In this document: piece after piece, positions 54,514-62,784 of the stretch | How the letters are laid out: the number at the start of each line of letters is the position of its first letter | Numbering within the stretch: position 1 is the stretch's first letter | DNA from: Pseudanabaena yagii GIHE-NHR1 | GTDB lineage: Bacteria; Cyanobacteriota; Cyanobacteriia; Pseudanabaenales; Pseudanabaenaceae | Assembly (NCBI RefSeq): GCF_012863495.1 | Contig: NZ_JAAVJL010000001.1 | Span: 2,414,001-2,478,000, forward strand | Direction of reading: 5' to 3' | DNA length: 64,000 bases | Position numbers and translations under genes: made by a program | The notes under the pieces: generated by a model | Told to the model about the DNA's origin: nothing | The model's input: the letters and a program-made list of their open reading frames with translations, nothing else | Database searches by the model: none

Positions 54514-54760
54514 TCAAGGCTCCTAAGAAATCATCTTCAGAAACCCAATCATTCGCTTGTTCGGCGGATCTAATTGACTCAACTAGATTAGGAATAGACT
54601 GTAGATAGAGAGTTTCCTGTATACTTTCCCAATCAGATTTAGATAGCAATACTGCGTCACCTTGCCGACTCGTAATAAATCTTGGTAAATGGTCTTTGTT
54701 GACTTGCTCAACTAAGCTGAAAAAGTTGGCTCGTGCTTCACTCGCATTGAGAATTTTCAT
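54497..54760 (-). CDS. yefM: YefM/Phd-family antitoxin
   Basis: 87 residues from the ATG at 54760 (an in-frame ATG four codons upstream is not favoured). MKILNASEARANFFSLVEQVNKDHLPRFITSRQGDAVLLSKSDWESIQETLYL is the Phd/YefM DNA-binding and dimerisation domain; the C-terminal half (SAEQANDWVSEDDFL-like) wraps the toxin. Autoregulates the operon. Confidence 0.93.
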   Translation of the reverse strand: MKILNASEARANFFSLVEQVNKDHLPRFITSRQGDAVLLSKSDWESIQETLYLQSIPNLVESIRSAEQANDWVSEDDFLGALNGLED

Positions 54761-55144
54761 TAATAAATCCAAACTCGTACAATTTATCGTACCACTTTTT
54801 TCTAAAGCGATCGCCCCTAATCTCAGCCAAAAAGCGATCGCCTAAATACCCACACTTCCACCACGCAAGTGATCGCCCCTCAACAAACCAACAACATCAA
54901 ACAGCGATCGCCCCTAATCTCATCAAAAAGCGATCGCTTAAATCATCCACACTTCCGTCATACAAGCAATCTCCTCTCAATTAAAAAGAGATCATACTAA
55001 GGCGCATAAAATATTCGCATAAATAAGAGCTTAGTACAACCTCAAAACACCTACATATCAAGTCAAATAGCCCAAATGGCTCGAAACCCTTTGATTAATC
55101 AGTTATGGTAAAATACTTTAAAACACCTAAAATATTAGTGGAAT
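54761..55144. other. Intergenic region with HIP1-rich direct repeats and promoter of the CHAT operon
   Basis: Holds two ~80-bp direct repeats (listed) and, at the right end, an AT-rich stretch with a possible -10 (TAAAAT or TATTAG) just before the EACC1-like gene. No gene seen. Confidence 0.5.
54806..54984. repeat. Direct repeat units built from HIP1 octamers
   Basis: AGCGATCGCCCCTAATCTCA.(C)AAAAAGCGATCGC(T/C)TAAAT...CCACACTTCC occurs at 54806 and again at 54903, period about 97 bp. Four GCGATCGC copies fall within 130 bp. A related piece (GATCGCCCCTAATCTC) lies at 54209, before yoeB's stop side. Confidence 0.7.
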
Positions 55145-55471
55145 ATGGTAGAAATTAAACTGTCTCTTGAAGGTGAAGATGTTGATGTTGCTGCTGAGAG
55201 GCTATTTGAAACCACAGGCTTACAAGGTACTTGGGAAGTCGCAAATACTTCTCAGCCGACAAAGGAAGGAACATTAGCAGTAATAGGTACTGTAGTTGGA
55301 ATTGTCGGTGGTTTAGTCGCAGTAGCCGAACAAATCAGAAAGTGGTATTTGGAATACAAGAAATCAAAAAAGAAATTTGATGTAGTACTTGTGGCTAAAG
55401 ATGTTCGAGTTTTTTTAGAGGATGCGACGGTTGAAGATATTTGTGCTGTACTAGAAGAACTGGAGAATTAG
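55145..55471 (+). CDS. EACC1-like small effector-associated component
   Basis: 108 residues. N-terminal strand MVEIKLSLEGEDVD, helix to ETTGLQG, strand TWEVANTSQ, a hydrophobic Gly/Val/Ala segment (LAVIGTVVGIVGGLVAVAEQI) followed by a basic IRKWYLEYKKSKKKF, and a C-terminal strand-helix (VRVFLEDATVEDICAVLEELEN). This order of elements matches the effector-associated constant component EACC1 defined for NTP-dependent conflict systems, where it is paired with peptidase or other effectors. The match is by architecture, not by computed similarity. One base separates its TAG from the GTG of the CHAT gene, so they are coupled. Confidence 0.6.
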   Translation: MVEIKLSLEGEDVDVAAERLFETTGLQGTWEVANTSQPTKEGTLAVIGTVVGIVGGLVAVAEQIRKWYLEYKKSKKKFDVVLVAKDVRVFLEDATVEDICAVLEELEN

Positions 55472-55472
55472 A

Positions 55473-58400
55473 GTGCAGACACTTTACATCAAGTTAGTAC
55501 CGCTTGAAAAACAGTTTGTAGAACTGCGTTATGCTTTTGGAGAGCCAGCTAAGTATGAAATTCAACGACTTGATGTATCGTCTATAAACAGCTTAATCCA
55601 AAAATCAAGAAGCAGCTATTACATGTTAGTGCCTGATTTAAAAGGTATTGGATATCAATTATTCTGTTGGCTAGATGGTAATGGTAGGTGGTTAAGTCGA
55701 GCAATTAAAAACTGTAGAGATGAAGGGCTAACTTTAGCAATAGATGTTCGTGAACGTTTAGGGTATTTGCCTTGGGAGACTTTACACGATGGGACGCAAT
55801 TTCTTGTAGAGCGTGTCAATCCAGTAATCGTTCCAATACGTTGGGTCGATAGACCTCTTCAAGATTTAAACGATATACAACAACGACCTTTGCGACTTTT
55901 ATTCATGGCAACGTCGCCAGACAATGTCGAACCGTCACTTGATTTTGAACAAGAAGAAGCCCAAATTTTAACCGCAACTAGAGATATTCCTCTCGATTTA
56001 CGAGTTGAAGAAAGTGGTTGTATTACAGAATTAAGTAAGCTTTGGGGTCGTTATACAGACACAATTGATGTATTTCATTTAACAGGACACGCATCTATTG
56101 AAGATGGACAACCCTTCTTTAGAACAGAAACAGAAACTGGAGAATGTCATAATGCTTATGCACCAGAAATTGCCACGGCTTTGCGTTTTCGTAGACCTCA
56201 ATTAGTTTTTTTATCAGGTTGTAGAACAGGAGAATCGCCGAATAATGGAGCAATATTCTCTTTGTCGGAATCATTAATTGAGCGTGGGGGATGTAGAGCT
56301 GTTTTAGGCTGGGGCAGAGCAGTTATAGATGTAACCGCAACAAAAGCTGCCGCACATCTCTACAGTAAGCTTGCTGCTGGATATCAAGTTGCGGAAGCTT
56401 TAGCAAGTACTTATCAACATTTAATAAACGCTAAAGTTGAAGATTGGCATCTATTAAGGCTTTATGTTGAGGGGCAATGTCCAAAAGCATTGGTCAAACC
56501 ATTAGGCGATCAGGTATGGTTGCCAGAAGAACCAATCCATGAGCAGTTTTTGGATTCGCAAGGAATTGTTAGAGTTGCTACTGCTCAAGAATTTGTAGGA
56601 CGACGGCGAATCATACAACGTAGCTTGAAGGCTTTACGAGTAGCAGATAAGTTAGGGATAATTATTCATGGGTTGGGGGGTATAGGGAAAAGTAGTGTCG
56701 CTGCGAGGCTTTTAGAGCGTTTACATGGCTATGATGAAATCTTTATCTATCGTCAATTAGACGAGGATAAACTATTAAGGCAACTTGCAGAACAATGTCT
56801 ATCTGAGTCTGGACAAGACATACTACAAGGCAAACTTCCACTAACACAAAAGTTAACTAAGTTCCTTCAAGAAGGTTTAAACAAACCAGAGCAAAGGCTA
56901 ATTTTTGTTGTTGATGACTTTGAAGCAAATTTAGAACTTAGAACAGATGGTATCGCTGTTTTAAAGCCTGATGTTGTAACGGTTTTAATAGCTTTGCTGA
57001 AGTCGATCAGCCAGTCTCGCTTGCCACATAGAGTAATTATTACATCTAGATATAATTTTTCAATTTCAGAGTTAGATCAACGATTACACAGAGAGCAGGT
57101 AACATCTCTTACAGGTACAGACTTACAAAAGAAATGTAAGCGTCTAATATCTTTTGCTCCAAACTCTGAAGTTGCACATGAGCTACAAATAAAGGCTTTA
57201 GATACTTCATCTGGCAATCCTCGCTTATTGGAATGGTTAGACAAATTACTACAAGTGCCACACCTCAATAAAGAGAAAATTTTGGAAGAGGTAGAAAAAA
57301 GTAGTACAGAGTTTCGTGAGAGCATTTTGGCTGAAGAATTACTAAATCGACAATCAACTAAATTGCGTCGAATGCTTGGATTTTGTTTAGTTTATAAGTT
57401 GCCAGTGCCTGAGTCAGCTATCAAAGTTCTATGTCCAACAACTTTTGATATAGATAGTTATATTTCCATTTCTGTTTCAATTGGATTACTTGAACAAATC
57501 CATAGCAAAGAAAGTGTTTTATATTATGTCCCCCGAATTCTAGAGCCAATTCTTACTTTTCCTGAAGATTCAATAGAGCTATATCAAACTGCGGTAGAAC
57601 ATTTAGATAAAATATGGTTTGTCAAAGGTTTTCAGCATGGTTTAGAGATACGCAAAGACTCGCCAGAAATCCTTAAAACTGATATGTTTTTCGAGAATAG
57701 CATATCAACAGATAGATTGTTTGAATTATACCGACTTGCAACCGAGGGATTAAGACCAGATGTGTTAGTTAGCGTAAACTGGCTTTTAATTATGCGTTTC
57801 AATCAGCAGAGACGCTATAGAGAAGTAATTATGCTATGTAAATTTGTTTGTGACGGTGCATTTGGTCACTTAGGTATTCATCTCGTGTCTCCTAGTATTT
57901 TGTACTATATGGCAAAAGCACAAGAACATATAGGTGAAGTAGAAGATGCTTTACAGAAATATAAAGAGGCATTAAATTTATGCTCTGAACAGTGTAAAAC
58001 TCAAGAAGATTCTGAAGTTCACAGAACTCTTAGAGCTTCAATACTGCATGATTTAGCGGATTTATATGAAAAGCAAGGGAATTATCAAGAGGCTTTCAAA
58101 CTTTGCGCCCAAGTCATTAAGATTGAAGAGTTTACTGATGATTACGCGAGTAAAGCTAAATCTTTCAATCAGTTGGCTAACATTATGCGAGGGTTAGGCA
58201 AAAAAGAAGAAGCACTAAAAATATTTAAAGAAGCATACAAATTTGCTCAAAAATCAGAAGATCAGACGACTCTTTATGCCGTACAAAATAATTTGTCAAA
58301 TCTTCAATTTGAAATGGGGGAAATAGATGCATGGGATAACTTTTTTGAAGATGTAGTTTCACATGAAGCTATATCTCAGGATATTGAAGTTAAAATTTCT

Positions 58401-59993
58401 CTCCTAAACAATGCTGCTGCTTTACATCTCAAGAAAGGAGAAATAGAAAATGCCAGAGAAATATTTAATGAATTAAATGATCTGCTACCTAAAATTGATG
58501 ATACTTGGAAAAAAGCTGCATTTTTGCATAATATAGCCACTTTTCGTTCAGATTGTGGTGATCGAGAAATTGCCTTGAATCTCTACAATCAAGCTTTAGA
58601 ACTTCATGAGAAAAATGGTGATCAAATCCATCAAGCAATTACACTTCAAGAAATAGGAACCTTATATGATCGCGAAAATAATATTGATAAAGCGTTGAAA
58701 TTTCTAGAAGAATCATACCAATTATCATTAAAAATCCCAAATGAAGATATTCAAGCTAATGTCTTACTAAGAATCGCAGGTATACTAATCAATCAAGACA
58801 GACTTGATAGTGCTGAAGAGAAAATAAATATAGTTTTAGGATTACCCAATACAGTTAAAGTTCCTGAACGGTACGCACTTGCTTTAAGTGATATGGGAAG
58901 AATTCAAATAAAGCTGAAAAACTATAATGCGGGAGAAAGTTTTTTAAGACAAGCTTTAGAAAAATGTAGCTTAGTTATAAATGTTATTCTCCGAGCCAGT
59001 ATTCTCAAGCTTTTAGGACAAGTTTTATCTTTCAAAGGTGAAGTAGATGAGTCTCTTAAGTACTTAACAGAGAGTCTAGATATTTATCGCAAAATCAATT
59101 TGATTGAAGATATAGAAGAAGTCCAAGAAATGATTATGGATACTTATTCTCATAAAGCTTTTATAATATACGAGATGGCAGTTACACAGGCTGATCAAGG
59201 TAATGGAGAAACAGCAATTGAATTGATTTCACAAGCTCTATACATAGTTGAAAAGTCTAAAGATGAGGAACTTAAAGCATGTATGTTATTGTCATGGGAG
59301 AACCTTTTAATAGATAAAGAGGATTTTGAAATAGGTATAAGTAAAGTATCTCAAGCACTTGAAATAGCCGAGGAACAAAATCTATCCAGAAAGCAAGAAC
59401 TGCAAGATATGGCTTTCGTAGCACAATATGGAAAAGCAAGAGAACTGATTGAATTGTCTCAAGAAAAATGTGAAAACAAAGATTTTGATGCTGCAATTGC
59501 TGCCGCACAAAAATGTTTGACCTTAGCAGAATTAACAAAAAATATTAATTGGGCTTCTCAATCTCTATCATGGATTGGACAGATAAAGACTCATCTGGGA
59601 GATTATGAAAATGGAATACAATATCTTGAAAGAGCAATTGCTTTAGTTCAAGAAAATTATCTTGATGGAGTTGAAGATTTACAGGAAATAATTTTTAAAG
59701 TAAATAACTACGAGGCAGTTCGATTATACGAACAAGCTCTTGCTACTGCCTGTCCAGAAAATGTAGAAGAGGCTATTAAACTCGCTAAAAAAGCATATGA
59801 ATTTCAATGTAGTGTTAATAATAAAGAAACTCAACCTGCTACTTTATGCTTGCTAGGGCAGCTTTTATTTGCATATAATCAGCCAGAAGAAGGATTAAAG
59901 AATTTATACCAAGCATTAGATATCGCTAGAGAACTACAAGATCAAGACATCGTAGATCAGGTTCAGTCAAAGATTACAAACTTCACTGTATAA
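55473..59993 (+). CDS. CHAT protease-STAND NTPase-TPR protein
   Basis: 1506 residues from GTG 55473 (GGAG eight bases upstream). N-terminal ~130 residues with LGYLPWETLHDG; CHAT caspase-like domain about 135-340 with catalytic His206 (FHLTGHASIEDG) and Cys250 (LVFLSGCRTGES); NTPase from about 370: EFVGRRRIIQ, Walker A GLGGIGKS (400-407), Walker B LIFVVDDFE (476-484), VIITSRYN (sensor/GxP region); winged-helix-like part; then TPR and TPR-like helices from about 780 to the end (e.g. EDALQKYKEALNLCSE, REIALNLYNQALELHEKNGD). An inducible protease held off by its NTPase and TPR sensor is the expected design; target and trigger are unknown. AT-rich relative to neighbours. Confidence 0.88.
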   Translation: MQTLYIKLVPLEKQFVELRYAFGEPAKYEIQRLDVSSINSLIQKSRSSYYMLVPDLKGIGYQLFCWLDGNGRWLSRAIKNCRDEGLTLAIDVRERLGYLPWETLHDGTQFLVERVNPVIVPIRWVDRPLQDLNDIQQRPLRLLFMATSPDNVEPSLDFEQEEAQILTATRDIPLDLRVEESGCITELSKLWGRYTDTIDVFHLTGHASIEDGQPFFRTETETGECHNAYAPEIATALRFRRPQLVFLSGCRTGESPNNGAIFSLSESLIERGGCRAVLGWGRAVIDVTATKAAAHLYSKLAAGYQVAEALASTYQHLINAKVEDWHLLRLYVEGQCPKALVKPLGDQVWLPEEPIHEQFLDSQGIVRVATAQEFVGRRRIIQRSLKALRVADKLGIIIHGLGGIGKSSVAARLLERLHGYDEIFIYRQLDEDKLLRQLAEQCLSESGQDILQGKLPLTQKLTKFLQEGLNKPEQRLIFVVDDFEANLELRTDGIAVLKPDVVTVLIALLKSISQSRLPHRVIITSRYNFSISELDQRLHREQVTSLTGTDLQKKCKRLISFAPNSEVAHELQIKALDTSSGNPRLLEWLDKLLQVPHLNKEKILEEVEKSSTEFRESILAEELLNRQSTKLRRMLGFCLVYKLPVPESAIKVLCPTTFDIDSYISISVSIGLLEQIHSKESVLYYVPRILEPILTFPEDSIELYQTAVEHLDKIWFVKGFQHGLEIRKDSPEILKTDMFFENSISTDRLFELYRLATEGLRPDVLVSVNWLLIMRFNQQRRYREVIMLCKFVCDGAFGHLGIHLVSPSILYYMAKAQEHIGEVEDALQKYKEALNLCSEQCKTQEDSEVHRTLRASILHDLADLYEKQGNYQEAFKLCAQVIKIEEFTDDYASKAKSFNQLANIMRGLGKKEEALKIFKEAYKFAQKSEDQTTLYAVQNNLSNLQFEMGEIDAWDNFFEDVVSHEAISQDIEVKISLLNNAAALHLKKGEIENAREIFNELNDLLPKIDDTWKKAAFLHNIATFRSDCGDREIALNLYNQALELHEKNGDQIHQAITLQEIGTLYDRENNIDKALKFLEESYQLSLKIPNEDIQANVLLRIAGILINQDRLDSAEEKINIVLGLPNTVKVPERYALALSDMGRIQIKLKNYNAGESFLRQALEKCSLVINVILRASILKLLGQVLSFKGEVDESLKYLTESLDIYRKINLIEDIEEVQEMIMDTYSHKAFIIYEMAVTQADQGNGETAIELISQALYIVEKSKDEELKACMLLSWENLLIDKEDFEIGISKVSQALEIAEEQNLSRKQELQDMAFVAQYGKARELIELSQEKCENKDFDAAIAAAQKCLTLAELTKNINWASQSLSWIGQIKTHLGDYENGIQYLERAIALVQENYLDGVEDLQEIIFKVNNYEAVRLYEQALATACPENVEEAIKLAKKAYEFQCSVNNKETQPATLCLLGQLLFAYNQPEEGLKNLYQALDIARELQDQDIVDQVQSKITNFTV

Positions 59994-60168
59994 TGATTGC
60001 CAAAAAATTCTAATTTAATTGCCTCATAGTAGTTTCAAAATAATTATCATAGGCGATCGCATGAAGTAGCACTCAAGAATTGATAGTAACTCTTTCTAAT
60101 TTTTCAGCAAGCCAAAACTTTATTATAACGCGAGTTCGGGATAATTTGAAACGGGCATTGGGAGGGGT

Positions 60169-61586
60169 CAGCAATTCTCATTATGAACGAAGGCTAGTCA
60201 AACCGTTGATATAGGGATATTGTAAATAACATGATGATTGATTTAGGGGAAGAGCTTTGAAAGCACAAGGCTCATTCGACAGAATTGTAGAAATTTTCCG
60301 ACAACAACTAGAATCATTGCCAGACAAGCGGACAGGCAAAAATAGTCGCTATGGCATGGAAGATGCAGCCATGAGTGCATTCAGTGTATTTTTCACTCAA
60401 AGTCCATCATTCTTGTCTTACCAGCGGACAATGGAGCAGACAAAAGGGCGAAGCAACGCCCAAAGTTTATTTGGGGTGCATAAAATACCAACGGATAACC
60501 ATATCCGAGACTTGCTAGACCCAGTGCAACCTAAAGAAATGTTTCCAGTGTTCGAGACAATCTTGGAGACGATAGAGCAAAAGGGGAAACTGCAAGGATT
60601 TCGAGGATTCGCCAACAATCTATTAATGGCGCTAGATGGGACAGAGTACTTTAGTTCAAAACAAATACACTGTCACCATTGTTCGAGTAGGAAAATGAAA
60701 TCAGGAGAAATTCATTATTTTCATAGCGTAGTTACGCCAGTTATCGTCAGTCCACATCAATCGCAAGTGATTCCCCTAGTACCAGAATTTATTGTGCCGC
60801 AGGATGGAAATGACAAGCAAGACTGTGAGAATACAGCCGCCAAAAGATGGTTGTTACAACATGGCAGTAAGTACAGTGCATTCAAGGTAACTGTTTTGGG
60901 TGATGACCTTTATTCTCGCCAACCCCTCTGCCAAATGCTATTAGAGCAACAGTTCAACTTCATCTTAGTCTGCCGCCCCGAATCTCACCCCACTATCTAT
61001 GAGCATATAGAAGGGATTGCTTTGCCAACGGTGGTTGTCAATAAGTGGACAGGGAAAGTTCAAGAGACCTATACCTACCAATATGTCAATGGGCTACCTA
61101 TCAAAGATGGTGACGATGCTTTGCTGGTTAACTGGTGTGAACTAACTGTGACTAGACCTGATGGCAAGGTAGTTTACAAAAACTCTTTTGCCACCAATCA
61201 CCTGATTACTGAGCAAACAGTGGTGGAAATCGTGCTGGCTGGTCGTACTCGTTGGAAAGTGGAAAATGAGAATAACAATACTCTCAAAACTAAGGGCTAC
61301 AACCTAGAACACAACTTTGGACATGGCAAGGAGCATCTTGCTTCATTCCTAGCCACCCTCAATATTTTGTCCCTACTATTTCACACGTTATTGGAATTGG
61401 TCGATGACAAGTACCAGTTATTGCGCTCTCATTTGCCAACCCGCAAAACCTTTTTTAACGATTTACGCGCCTTGACTCGATATCTTGTTTTTGATAGTTG
61501 GGATCATCTTTTGACTTTTATGATTCAAGGTTTGGAGTTAGATCTCCCTCCCAACAGTAGTTAATTTTTCATAATGAGAATTGCTG
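60169..61586. mobile_element. 1418-bp insertion sequence, copy 2
   Basis: Same ends and length as copy 1, opposite orientation. Left target flank GGGAGGGGT (60160-60168); the matching flank GGGAGGGGG is not at 61587 but at 62076-62084, after the tandem 3' duplication. Encoded protein identical to copy 1. Confidence 0.95.
60257..61564 (+). CDS. DDE transposase of the 1418-bp IS (copy 2)
   Basis: 435 residues, identical in every residue to the product at 27680-28987. Same TTG start with GGGGAAGAG upstream, same stop before the right inverted repeat. Intact, thus a potential source of transposition activity for both copies. Confidence 0.92.
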   Translation: MKAQGSFDRIVEIFRQQLESLPDKRTGKNSRYGMEDAAMSAFSVFFTQSPSFLSYQRTMEQTKGRSNAQSLFGVHKIPTDNHIRDLLDPVQPKEMFPVFETILETIEQKGKLQGFRGFANNLLMALDGTEYFSSKQIHCHHCSSRKMKSGEIHYFHSVVTPVIVSPHQSQVIPLVPEFIVPQDGNDKQDCENTAAKRWLLQHGSKYSAFKVTVLGDDLYSRQPLCQMLLEQQFNFILVCRPESHPTIYEHIEGIALPTVVVNKWTGKVQETYTYQYVNGLPIKDGDDALLVNWCELTVTRPDGKVVYKNSFATNHLITEQTVVEIVLAGRTRWKVENENNNTLKTKGYNLEHNFGHGKEHLASFLATLNILSLLFHTLLELVDDKYQLLRSHLPTRKTFFNDLRALTRYLVFDSWDHLLTFMIQGLELDLPPNSS

Positions 61587-62075
61587 CTATCAAAGATGGT
61601 GACGATGCTTTGCTGGTTAACTGGTGTGAACTAACTGTGACTAGACCTGATGGCAAGGTAGTTTACAAAAACTCTTTTGCCACCAATCACCTGATTACTG
61701 AGCAAACAGTGGTGGAAATCGTGCTGGCTGGTCGTACTCGTTGGAAAGTGGAAAATGAGAATAACAATACTCTCAAAACTAAGGGCTACAACCTAGAACA
61801 CAACTTTGGACATGGCAAGGAGCATCTTGCTTCATTCCTAGCCACCCTCAATATTTTGTCCCTACTATTTCACACGTTATTGGAATTGGTCGATGACAAG
61901 TACCAGTTATTGCGCTCTCATTTGCCAACCCGCAAAACCTTTTTTAACGATTTACGCGCCTTGACTCGATATCTTGTTTTTGATAGTTGGGATCATCTTT
62001 TGACTTTTATGATTCAAGGTTTGGAGTTAGATCTCCCTCCCAACAGTAGTTAATTTTTCATAATGAGAATTGCTG
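61587..62075 (+). repeat. 489-bp tandem duplication of the IS 3' end
   Basis: Repeats 61098-61586 exactly as far as can be followed by eye, including the right inverted repeat (62057-62075). It contains the last ~155 codons of the transposase; an ATG inside the preceding inverted repeat (61574) opens a 159-codon frame into it. Junction CTG|CTATC. Not a complete element and not itself flanked by a target duplication. Confidence 0.93.
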
Positions 62076-62383
62076 GGGAGGGGGGGTGCTACACAAACCC
62101 TCTCCCAATGCCCAAAAGTAAAAGCCTTGTGTAGTAAGGCTTTTACTTTTGAGATTTTAAAATTTGAAAGCTTAACCCGAACTGACGTTATTATAGATTG
62201 ACGGTCTACGTCTAACCTTACAGACTCTCTATCAAGGGCAGCAATCATCCACTGGGGTAAATTGATAGAAACAGACTGAGTTTCTAAAGCAGGGCGTTTT
62301 AATGTAGATAGATCGAACAAATCTAAAACATCTTCACCATCATCAAACTTTTTATCTAACTCTTCAGCTTTCATATAAATTGG

Positions 62384-62605
62384 CTAAGCTAGTTGCAATA
62401 CTTGAGGTGATGGCAAGGGTTTACCCGTTGCTTCGTAGTCTTCGATTAAAAGTTCTAATACCTCCTCTGCATTAGCGATCGCCTCTGCATAAGTATCTCC
62501 ATGCGTAAAGTATCGCTGCAAGTCATTGGAAAACTCAGGTAATTCCACCAGATAACAGTTGTCTTCATCTGACCAAACAAGATTAACGCGATACTTATAT
62601 TTCAT
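62384..62605 (-). CDS. HicB-like antitoxin
   Basis: 73 residues. MKYKYRVNLVWSDEDNCYLVELPEFSNDLQRYFTHGDTYAEAIANAEEVLELLIEDYEATGKPLPSP is the HicB/DUF1902-like partial RNase H fold. There is no C-terminal DNA-binding helix-turn-helix and no HicA toxin beside it, so it may be a solitary antitoxin-like protein. The stop is nine bases before the BrnA-like ATG; both lie in one transcript. Confidence 0.88.
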   Translation of the reverse strand: MKYKYRVNLVWSDEDNCYLVELPEFSNDLQRYFTHGDTYAEAIANAEEVLELLIEDYEATGKPLPSPQVLQLA

Positions 62606-62741
62606 AATTTAAGCTCTTAGCTTCACTGCGATTAGCAAAACGATTGGGCTTAGCCTTCTGATAATTAAAGCTATATTCAGGCAAAAGCTCATCATCAGAA
62701 TTTAGTTGATTCTCAAAAGCATTGCTGCTCATAGTTTTCAT
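62595..62741 (-). CDS. 48-residue antitoxin-like small protein overlapping the HicB-like gene
   Basis: Open frame from ATG 62741 to TAA 62595 (a second ATG at 62732). It contains DDELLPEYSFNYQKAKPNRFA, a recurring motif of small cyanobacterial proteins encoded next to toxin genes. It overlaps the HicB-like gene's start by 11 bases in another frame, which suggests coupling. Function inferred from motif and position only; a typical toxin partner would be expected to follow, and the HicB-like protein takes that place here. Confidence 0.7.
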   Translation of the reverse strand: MKTMSSNAFENQLNSDDELLPEYSFNYQKAKPNRFANRSEAKSLNYEI

Positions 62742-62784
62742 GCTCTTTTCTAGCGGCTAAACGGGCGCTAATAATCCGAATGAG

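Larger units (their letters stand above)
60128..62188. mobile_element. MITE copy B, ~145 bp, interrupted by the IS
   Basis: Ends ACGCGAGTTCGGG (60128-60140) and the complement of ACGTCAGTTCGGG (62176-62188) form imperfect terminal inverted repeats; 7-bp target duplication TATTATA outside. The interior has arms GGGCATTGGGAGGG (from 60153) and CCCTCTCCCAATGCCC (to 62113), and the CAAAAGTAAAAGCCTT hairpin (62113-62128 / 62136-62151). The IS entered next to the tip of the first palindrome. No coding capacity. Copy A is at 15042-15143. Confidence 0.8.
60073..62374 (-). pseudogene. BrnA/CopG-like antitoxin gene split by nested MITE and IS
   Basis: The 5' part (ATG 62374) reads MKAEELDKKFDDGEDV...SVSINLPQWMIAALDRE...RQSII and stops being homologous at 62189. 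The 3' part lies at 60073-60120: KFWLAEKLERVTINS then TGA. Both sides of the insertion carry TATTATA (60121-60127, 62189-62195). Joining them at one copy gives a 77-residue protein ending DRQSIIKFWLAEKLERV, the normal C-terminus of BrnA-type antitoxins. As it is, the 5' part reads on into the MITE and IS and ends at 62027 with an unrelated 53-residue tail. No BrnT toxin gene is visible. Confidence 0.88.

Noticed and set aside
54806-54984. CRISPR-like direct repeats
   Set aside because: Only two imperfect units of ~80 bp with similar, not variable, interiors; no cas genes.
61574-62053. A 159-residue transposase-like frame
   Set aside because: It is the duplicated 3' end of the IS, opened by an ATG within the inverted repeat; reported as repeat, not as a gene.
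62027-62374. A 115-residue open frame that could be called a complete protein
   Set aside because: Only the first 62 residues match a BrnA-like antitoxin; the rest is translated MITE and IS sequence.
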